This document shows positions 7,306 through 11,024 of a DNA stretch of 11,024 nucleotides, one piece after another. The stretch is from positions 1-11,024 of the forward strand of contig DHVL01000021.1 in NCBI GenBank assembly GCA_002412645.1, read 5' to 3'. The translations under genes and the position numbers were made by a program. Source of the DNA: Candidatus Dojkabacteria bacterium UBA5209 (GTDB taxonomy: Bacteria > Patescibacteriota > Dojkabacteria > SC72). Each line of letters begins with the position of its first letter. Within the stretch, counting starts at the first letter, position 1. A model generated the notes under the pieces. That model was not told the origin of the DNA, did no database searches, and worked only from the letters and a program-made list of their open reading frames with translations.

Positions 7306-7770
7306 ATGGAGCCTAAAGATTACAAAGAAGAGAGTATAATCTTCAAATCCAACGAGGATATATTAGAGAGATATGGAGAGATTTTTGAAACAGAAATAAT
7401 CGATGGAAAAGAATACTACTTAGAAAGAGATTTTCTTTTAGAGGATGTAGATATCTTTAGATTCTTCTTAACACCTAGTGGATTAATAGCAATATCATCA
7501 TCCACACATATACCTGAAGATCGAAAGGATGTATGGGAATTAGATACAGATCTACCTACTATAAAAGATTTTTTAAGATTCCTAGATGTGTTTGTAGAAG
7601 AAAGAGCCTCTCTTAAAGAAAGAAAACTCCTACAAGGAGCAATACCATATGCAAATGGATATTCATATAGAATATACATATACGATAATAAAAGAGATTC
7701 TGAGATAATGAAATCAGTATTAGATGAAAGAAGAATGGGATATTTACTTAGTCAATATAAACAAGAGTAA
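7306..7770 (+). CDS. Conserved-looking acidic protein of unknown function
   Basis: I do not recognise this 154-aa protein. It is soluble: no signal peptide, no membrane segment and no cysteine. It is acidic, with Asp/Glu-rich N-terminal and central parts. The C-terminal third (GYSYRIYIYDNKRDSEIMKSVLDERRMGYLL) looks like a beta strand followed by two helices, suggesting a small alpha/beta fold. Codon use (GTA, AGA and ATA preference) and a promoter 16 nt upstream match the neighbouring genes, which supports it being real. It stands alone between the divergent hpf gene and tRNA-Asn, with no operon partner to hint at a role. Confidence 0.75.
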   Translation: MEPKDYKEESIIFKSNEDILERYGEIFETEIIDGKEYYLERDFLLEDVDIFRFFLTPSGLIAISSSTHIPEDRKDVWELDTDLPTIKDFLRFLDVFVEERASLKERKLLQGAIPYANGYSYRIYIYDNKRDSEIMKSVLDERRMGYLLSQYKQE

Positions 7771-7773
7771 TTC

Positions 7774-7802
7774 TTGCAGAAATATTAGGATATATATATA
7801 AT
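7774..7802 (+). promoter_or_regulatory. Promoter of tRNA-Asn
   Basis: TTGCAG at 7774-7779 and TATAAT at 7797-7802 are separated by exactly 17 bp, the best-formed sigma70-type promoter in the window. The predicted start (about 7809) is 5 nt before the mature tRNA 5' end. Confidence 0.75.
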
Positions 7803-7813
7803 AATTCTGTTAT

Positions 7814-7885
7814 TCCGCGATAGCTCAATGGTAGAGCTAACGGCTGTTAACCGTTCGGTTCCAGGTTCGAGTCCTGGTCGCGGAG
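7814..7885 (+). tRNA. tRNA-Asn (anticodon GUU)
   Basis: The sequence folds as a standard 72-nt cloverleaf. The acceptor stem TCCGCGA (7814-7820) pairs fully with TCGCGGA (7878-7884), with discriminator G7885. The D arm is GCTC...GAGC with a GG pair in the loop, the anticodon loop is CTGTTAA with GTT at 7846-7848, and the T arm is CCAGG-TTCGAGT-CCTGG. The 3' CCA is not encoded (the DNA continues GTTTT), so it must be added by a nucleotidyltransferase. A run of eight Ts starts at 7886 and may end transcription. Confidence 0.97.
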
Positions 7886-7953
7886 TTTTTTTTCTTTCTT
7901 GCCAATACAAGCGTGATGTGTAATCATACTTATTATTTTACCTACTCTACATC

Positions 7954-8541
7954 ATGAAAGAAAAAATACTAGAAAGAATTAAAGAGAGTATCTCTGAAAT
8001 CTCCAAGACAAATGAAGCATATCTTCGGTTAATAGAACTAAAAGAGGATGTAACCCAAACTCTAGACGAACAGATTAATAAATTCCTAGAAGAGAAAGAG
8101 ATTGTTAAAAGAATTAAGTTTCCTAAAGTGAAATTTAATTGGAAATATCTCATTAGTATCCCCTTTATATATTCCATGATTATTCCAACAGTATTACTCC
8201 ATATATTTATTCAAATATATCAACAAGTATGTTTTAGACTATACGGTATTCCATTAGTAAAACAAAGCGAATACCTCGTGTATGACAGGCAGCTATTCAG
8301 TTTTTTAAACCCCATAGAGAAGTTTAACTGTATATACTGTAGTTATGTAAATAATATATTTAGATTCTCTACAGAGATTGGTGCTAGGACAGAAAGATAT
8401 TGGTGTCCTATTAAATATTATAGAAGAATAAATAAATCACATTCTCAATATAATAAGTTTGTGAAAGATGCCAATTCTAGAGAAGAGATACAGGAAAAAT
8501 GGGAAGAGTTAAGAGACTTCTCTGACCTAGAGAAGAAATAG
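7954..8541 (+). CDS. Uncharacterised membrane protein with conserved CxxC...C motif
   Basis: The function is unknown. The 195-aa protein has a charged helical, probably coiled-coil N-terminus (1-60), a hydrophobic stretch (about 64-95, WKYLISIPFIYSMIIPTVLLHIFIQIY) that likely spans or lies in the membrane, and a conserved core: YGIPLVKQSEYLVYDRQ, then FLNPIEKFNCIYCSYVNNIFRF, then EIGARTERYWCPIKY. Cys126, Cys129 and Cys151 could bind a metal or a cluster, or form a redox pair. I recall this core from widespread uncharacterised bacterial proteins that carry the NC-x2-C-x-Y...TE-x-YWC-x-IK pattern next to a membrane helix; that is memory, not a search. The extra N-terminal helix seems specific to this version. 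A TATTAT (7931-7936) gives a short leader with no SD sequence. The C-terminus is polar and charged. Confidence 0.82.
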   Translation: MKEKILERIKESISEISKTNEAYLRLIELKEDVTQTLDEQINKFLEEKEIVKRIKFPKVKFNWKYLISIPFIYSMIIPTVLLHIFIQIYQQVCFRLYGIPLVKQSEYLVYDRQLFSFLNPIEKFNCIYCSYVNNIFRFSTEIGARTERYWCPIKYYRRINKSHSQYNKFVKDANSREEIQEKWEELRDFSDLEKK

Positions 8542-8719
8542 AATTGTGTGAAGTTAAGGAATATGCCATATATGGTCTCCCCTTATATATAATTAAATAT
8601 GAATAAACCTACTATAACAGGTCAAGTTAATGATAAAGCTCTCCAACTATTAGATTAAAACCCCCAAGGTCTCTTTCGTATGGTAAGATAAAAAGATAAA
8701 TATTAATAAATAAATACAT

Positions 8720-9025
8720 ATGAGTAAAAATCCTTTTTACAACGCTCTCGGTGCAATAGCATATATTATAGTAATAGTATTCTCTATTAACCTTATAGAT
8801 GAACTTGAAACTAATGTAGGTATACAACAATACCTTATGCCAATAGTAATGCTATCTCTATTTACACTCTCTGCAGCTATAATGGCATATCTATTCTGTT
8901 ACCAACCAGTTTTACTCTTAATTGATGGTAAGAAAGAAAAAGCAGTTTCTCTATTTCTTAAAACAGTAGGTATTTTTGCATCCTTTATTCTTCTTTTAGT
9001 ATTACTGTATCTTCTTTTCTTCTAA
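8720..9025 (+). CDS. Small three-helix membrane protein of unknown function
   Basis: The 101-aa protein is mostly hydrophobic, with three predicted membrane helices (about 8-24, 37-65 and 82-100). A Gln-containing loop and a short basic cytoplasmic loop, IDGKKEKAVSLFLKTVG, lie between helices two and three. The pattern NPF-NALGA-YI near the start and PIVMLSLFTLSAAIMAYLF in the middle resemble small conserved membrane proteins I associate with Patescibacteria genomes, but I cannot name a function. The start at 8720 follows a very A/T-rich stretch without SD. It belongs in style with the upstream genes and not with the SD-bearing small membrane genes downstream. Confidence 0.72.
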   Translation: MSKNPFYNALGAIAYIIVIVFSINLIDELETNVGIQQYLMPIVMLSLFTLSAAIMAYLFCYQPVLLLIDGKKEKAVSLFLKTVGIFASFILLLVLLYLLFF

Positions 9026-9036
9026 ATCTATACCTA

Positions 9037-9065
9037 TAGTCTTAAAAGCCTTTTTATTATATAAT
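9037..9065 (+). promoter_or_regulatory. Promoter of the structured leader and membrane-protein operon
   Basis: A perfect TATAAT at 9060-9065 has a weak -35 match (TAGTCT, 9037-9042) at 17-bp spacing. The predicted start, about 9072, falls at the first base of the main paired region of the outer stem of the structured leader. Confidence 0.55.
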
Positions 9066-9067
9066 CA

Positions 9068-9135
9068 CAACACATAAATTCTGTTAGAAATAACAGTAAC
9101 TATAAAGACAATATGTCTTTTAGATTTATGTATTG
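9068..9135 (+). ncRNA. Predicted three-way-junction RNA in the 5' leader
   Basis: Three complementary segments nest into a compact junction. The outer stem pairs ACATAAAT (9072-9079) with ATTTATGT (9124-9131); beyond one mismatch it extends by CAA (9068-9070) with TTG (9133-9135). The first arm is CTGTTA-GAAA-TAACAG (9081-9096), six pairs with a GNRA tetraloop. The second arm is AAAGACA-ATA-TGTCTTT (9104-9120), seven pairs. The element starts at the predicted transcription start and ends about 22 nt before the SD of the first membrane-protein gene, as a cis-regulatory leader would. It matches no riboswitch class I know; in particular it lacks the purine-riboswitch loops and the hammerhead core. 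It could also act at DNA level as a protein-binding site. Confidence 0.5.
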
Positions 9136-9156
9136 CACATTAAAAATATATTCAAA

Positions 9157-9163
9157 AAGGAGG
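9157..9163 (+). promoter_or_regulatory. Strong ribosome binding site (AAGGAGG)
   Basis: AAGGAGG sits 4 nt before the ATG at 9168 and decides that start. It is unusual here, because the genes outside this module show no SD sequence. Confidence 0.85.
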
Positions 9164-9167
9164 AGTA

Positions 9168-9455
9168 ATGGCCGTATATGGGTTCTTTTCATTATTTGCC
9201 ATCATTATGATGGTAGCCCTTTTATTCTTGCTAATATTTCTTAGAAATAGGAAATTAGCAGTATATCTTGGTATCGGTACCTTTGTTATTACAGTAGTAC
9301 AATTTGTATTACTAAATATGACTAAAATACATAATGAAGAAAAGAGTATTGTCATATTAATAACTCTAATACTGTATTTTAGTATAGTCATATTTCAACT
9401 ATACGAACTTTGTAAAAGAGAGGGTATGATAAAGGAGGAAAAATGTTTGGATTAA
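9168..9455 (+). CDS. Small three-helix membrane protein, first gene of mini-operon
   Basis: This 95-aa hydrophobic protein has no recognised function. It has three predicted membrane helices (about 5-27, 31-52 and 60-80), a basic RNRK turn between the first two, and a charged cytosolic tail (KREGMIKEEKCLD). It shares overall topology with the two following proteins (helix, basic loop, helix, short polar loop, helix) but only weak sequence similarity. The ATG follows a near-perfect SD sequence, and the reading frame overlaps the next gene by 13 nt, indicating coupled translation. The three-way-junction leader lies directly upstream. Bacteriocin-immunity-type or phage-exclusion membrane proteins can look like this, but nothing specific supports either. 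Confidence 0.78.
   Translation: MAVYGFFSLFAIIMMVALLFLLIFLRNRKLAVYLGIGTFVITVVQFVLLNMTKIHNEEKSIVILITLILYFSIVIFQLYELCKREGMIKEEKCLD
9431..9438 (+). promoter_or_regulatory. Strong ribosome binding site (AAAGGAGG)
   Basis: AAAGGAGG lies 4 nt before the ATG at 9443, inside the end of the preceding gene, and fixes the start of the overlapping second gene. Confidence 0.85.
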
Positions 9456-9706
9456 AGTTTATTGCGCTTCTTTTGGGTATTCTTTTTACAGGAATCATTG
9501 TAAAAGAGAGGTTATACACCAAAGGAACAAAGATTAGTGCCCTATTTTTCTTAATATATTTGGCACTAAATACTGTTTTTATAAAATATGAGAATTGGAC
9601 AGCCTGTATATTCTTTACAGTACTACCAATACTCATACTCATTGGGATTATCTTCATAGCAGATGATAATCAGTTAAGCAAGGACGGAGGGAAAAAATGT
9701 TACTAA
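9443..9706 (+). CDS. Small three-helix membrane protein, paralogue A
   Basis: The 87-aa protein has three predicted membrane helices (about 4-21, 32-48 and 52-73) and a basic loop (KERLYTKGTK) after the first. It aligns with the next protein over nearly its whole length: LKFIALLLGILF against LKIITLVLGLLF, and YENWTACIFFTVLPI against YNSWALDIFFTLGPI. The pair therefore looks like a tandem duplication. It overlaps its neighbours by 13 nt upstream and 10 nt downstream and has its own strong SD sequence. The function is unknown; the compact overlapping arrangement suggests the three products are made together and may form one membrane complex. Confidence 0.78.
   Translation: MFGLKFIALLLGILFTGIIVKERLYTKGTKISALFFLIYLALNTVFIKYENWTACIFFTVLPILILIGIIFIADDNQLSKDGGKKCY
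9686..9690 (+). promoter_or_regulatory. Strong ribosome binding site (GGAGG)
   Basis: GGAGG lies 6 nt before the ATG at 9697, within the 3' end of the preceding gene, and supports the 10-nt overlap as genuine. Confidence 0.82.
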
Positions 9707-9972
9707 AAATTATCACCCTAGTTTTAGGCCTTCTCTTTTTCATAGTAATATGGAGATTTGATTCAAAGAAAGATAACAAGTTTGCATTGGCATCAAAAAT
9801 AGCTTCAGTCTTACTACTAGGAATACTAGTATATAATCTCTTTGTAGATTACAACAGCTGGGCATTAGACATTTTCTTCACATTAGGACCAATTGGGGTT
9901 TTCCTAATAATCATAACTGTAGAAGGCATGATTGAATTTCCTGAATGGAAGGATTGGTATAAATACTGGTAA
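9697..9972 (+). CDS. Small three-helix membrane protein, paralogue B
   Basis: The 91-aa protein is a paralogue of the one before it, sharing the LK-I--L-LG-LF start, the Y--W---IFFT--PI motif and the same three-helix layout (about 3-20, 34-51 and 55-76). The loop after helix one is basic and acidic (RFDSKKDNK). The C-terminus differs from paralogue A: it is aromatic and acidic (EFPEWKDWYKYW), which may anchor it at the membrane surface. It is the last gene of the mini-operon; a long imperfect hairpin follows about 30 nt later. No function can be assigned. Confidence 0.76.
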   Translation: MLLKIITLVLGLLFFIVIWRFDSKKDNKFALASKIASVLLLGILVYNLFVDYNSWALDIFFTLGPIGVFLIIITVEGMIEFPEWKDWYKYW

Positions 9973-10003
9973 GTATAAAAACCTTTTTGAATATTTTTTA
10001 AAC

Positions 10004-10060
10004 AGGGTCAAGAGACTAAATCTTGTAATATATATTTACAATATTTCTTAGCTTGACCCT
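10004..10060 (+). terminator. Long imperfect hairpin, possible terminator of the membrane-protein operon
   Basis: AGGGTCAAG (10004-10012) pairs perfectly with CTTGACCCT (10052-10060). Inside it, CTAA (10016-10019) pairs with TTAG (10048-10051), and TTGTAA (10023-10028) pairs with TTACAA (10036-10041) around a 7-nt AT loop. Only a weak T-rich stretch (TTCTTTT) follows, so simple intrinsic termination is uncertain. An RNA-stability element or a DNA inverted repeat for protein binding are alternatives. Confidence 0.4.
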
Positions 10061-10098
10061 CAATTCTTTTACATCTTCCCTTCTACTCCCCCACCCTA

Positions 10099-10104
10099 TA
10101 TACT
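10099..10104 (+). promoter_or_regulatory. -10 element (TATACT) of the nuclease-family gene
   Basis: TATACT ends 7 nt before the ATG at 10112, so the transcript would begin at or next to the start codon. There is no SD sequence, consistent with a leaderless mRNA. Confidence 0.45.
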
Positions 10105-10111
10105 TTAATAT

Positions 10112-11024
10112 ATGCCTATACAAGACTCCCTAATACCACAGTATGTACCCTCAGAAGTAGTAGAAAACATCCCACAAAAAGAGAAAGAACAAACAACAGG
10201 ATCAAGAATAAATCCATCACAAATAGAAATACTCTCACAACTGTATGATAAATATTCTAACAGTGAAGAAGAAATTGATATTGAGAATCTTTTCAAACAG
10301 AAAGAGAAAACAGAGATATTGGAGAATGCGAAATGGTCAATATATGGAACTCAGATGCACTCTCTACAGTACTTTACACTCCTCTTTGCTAGAAGTGCAT
10401 ATTACAACAGAGTACCTACTTATGAAGATTTTAGGAATACATTCTTACAAAGAAAACCCGAATATTACTCCTCCTTTCTTAAAATATTACAATTAACAGA
10501 AGAATATACTAGTACAGAAGTCTTAGATTCTTCTCAAAACTTCTGGAACGAATGGAGAATGAATGGTCAGGACTTTACTCCAGGAAAGCATAAAAACTAT
10601 ACACTCTCTCCAACTCAAATACGTAGTATGTGGGAAGATGGTGTTGTACAGATAAAAGATATTGATAGATTTAGAGAAGGGTTTAAAGATGTTGAGAGTG
10701 ACAAATTAAATCCAGAGAAAACCTTCTTAGCAAATGAGACCTTTTTAATACTTAATCTGTATTTTAATAACTCGAATCTCTTGATACCCACATTAATAGA
10801 TGAAATATGTATACCTAAAGATTTTCCAAAAAAACCAATAGAGATAGTTGATTACAAAACAGGTAAACAGTTTAAAAAACCAGAATACAAAGAGAAAATA
10901 CAAATATATCTTATGCTCTGCTCAGTATTAACAAATATAATAGACAGAGTTAACGATATACAATATGCTCCATCACAGTGGGAAATAGCTCATGAGAATT
11001 TAAATATTCAATTCCCACAACTAA
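10112..11024 (+). CDS. PD-(D/E)XK nuclease superfamily protein, RecB/Cas4-like (3' end beyond window)
   Basis: The frame runs open from the ATG at 10112 to the window edge (304 codons, incomplete). Residues 1-215 are mostly polar and helical with no motif I can name, apart from an LSPTQI stretch that resembles the segment preceding RecB-type nuclease folds. A nuclease core then appears: LIDEI with Asp230, EIVDYKTGK with Glu244, Asp247 and Lys249, and a helix EKIQIYLML with the Gln/Tyr pattern of this superfamily. In such proteins the Asp and Asp-x-Lys residues coordinate Mg and cut DNA during recombination, repair or CRISPR adaptation. No cas genes, helicase or iron-sulfur cysteine cluster is visible here, so Cas4 itself is unlikely. 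The substrate and pathway are unknown. Confidence 0.75.
   Translation, partial: MPIQDSLIPQYVPSEVVENIPQKEKEQTTGSRINPSQIEILSQLYDKYSNSEEEIDIENLFKQKEKTEILENAKWSIYGTQMHSLQYFTLLFARSAYYNRVPTYEDFRNTFLQRKPEYYSSFLKILQLTEEYTSTEVLDSSQNFWNEWRMNGQDFTPGKHKNYTLSPTQIRSMWEDGVVQIKDIDRFREGFKDVESDKLNPEKTFLANETFLILNLYFNNSNLLIPTLIDEICIPKDFPKKPIEIVDYKTGKQFKKPEYKEKIQIYLMLCSVLTNIIDRVNDIQYAPSQWEIAHENLNIQFPQL

Noticed and set aside
8566..8575. A 10-bp palindrome CCATATATGG as a possible operator.
   Set aside because: It is short and AT-centred, has no second copy, and does not lie at a promoter I can define, so chance is a sufficient explanation.
8599..8658. A 19-codon open frame (MNKPTITGQV...) in the gap before the 101-aa membrane protein.
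   Set aside because: It is very short, has no SD sequence, and a TATAAT only 5 nt before the ATG would place the transcription start inside it. Nothing else supports coding.
8627..8830. A minus-strand 67-codon frame overlapping the start of the 101-aa membrane protein.
   Set aside because: Its composition is tyrosine-rich low complexity, typical of antisense AT-rich DNA, and it conflicts with a better-supported plus-strand gene.
9066..9136. Hammerhead ribozyme, purine riboswitch or integron attC site as identity of the three-way junction.
   Set aside because: The hammerhead core CUGANGA is absent, the arm loops are too small (4 and 3 nt) for purine-riboswitch loop-loop contact, and no attC-type RYYYAAC ends or integrase gene are seen.
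1378..9972. Possible UGA recoding (as in Gracilibacteria or SR1), because no gene in the window stops at TGA.
   Set aside because: No conserved gene has an in-frame TGA, glycine is encoded by normal GGN codons, and an RF2 gene with the SPF motif is present. A dozen genes are too few to read meaning into missing TGA stops.
10112..11024. Cas4 and a nearby CRISPR system.
   Set aside because: There is no repeat-spacer array, no other cas gene and no cysteine cluster around the nuclease motifs within the window.

Overview
The window is AT-rich (roughly one third G+C), gene-dense bacterial DNA using the standard genetic code. Several traits suggest a Candidate Phyla Radiation (Patescibacteria) genome, possibly Dojkabacteria/WS6-like: small proteins, almost no Shine-Dalgarno (SD) sequences, a tRNA without an encoded CCA, and short proteins of CPR-like type. 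The phylum-level placement is an inference, not something the sequence proves.

Layout. Positions 1-1328 (minus strand) carry the first 442 codons of cofactor-independent phosphoglycerate mutase. A divergent AT-rich promoter region leads into a rightward cell-division cluster: prfB (release factor 2), ftsE (ATPase, with an unusual charged C-terminal tail), ftsX (four-helix membrane partner), a secreted coiled-coil M23/LytM-type peptidoglycan hydrolase, and a membrane-anchored SurA/PrsA-type chaperone without a PPIase domain. A hairpin terminator at 6565-6591 separates this cluster from a convergent long-form hibernation factor gene (hpf, minus strand). Divergent from hpf is an unrecognised acidic 154-aa protein, followed by tRNA-Asn(GUU) with a clear promoter, a 195-aa membrane protein of an uncharacterised CxxC family, and a 101-aa three-helix membrane protein.

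Positions 9037-9972 look like a distinct module. A TATAAT promoter appears to start an RNA that folds into a compact three-way junction (9068-9135), followed by three overlapping genes for 87-95-aa, three-helix membrane proteins. The second and third of these are recognisable paralogues. Each of the three has a near-perfect GGAGG ribosome-binding site, while none of the other eleven genes in the window has one. A long imperfect hairpin (10004-10060) closes the module. The window ends inside a PD-(D/E)XK (RecB/Cas4-like) nuclease-family gene.

How the genes work together: FtsE and FtsX form an ABC-type complex that, in better-studied bacteria, mechanically activates a coiled-coil peptidoglycan hydrolase. 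The hydrolase gene directly follows ftsX here, so it is the likely partner. The most striking observation is that its M23 catalytic domain is circularly permuted: the HLHFE half comes before the HxnD half, and the protein ends just after the YLH motif. The second main observation is the structured leader and SD-rich mini-operon of small membrane proteins.
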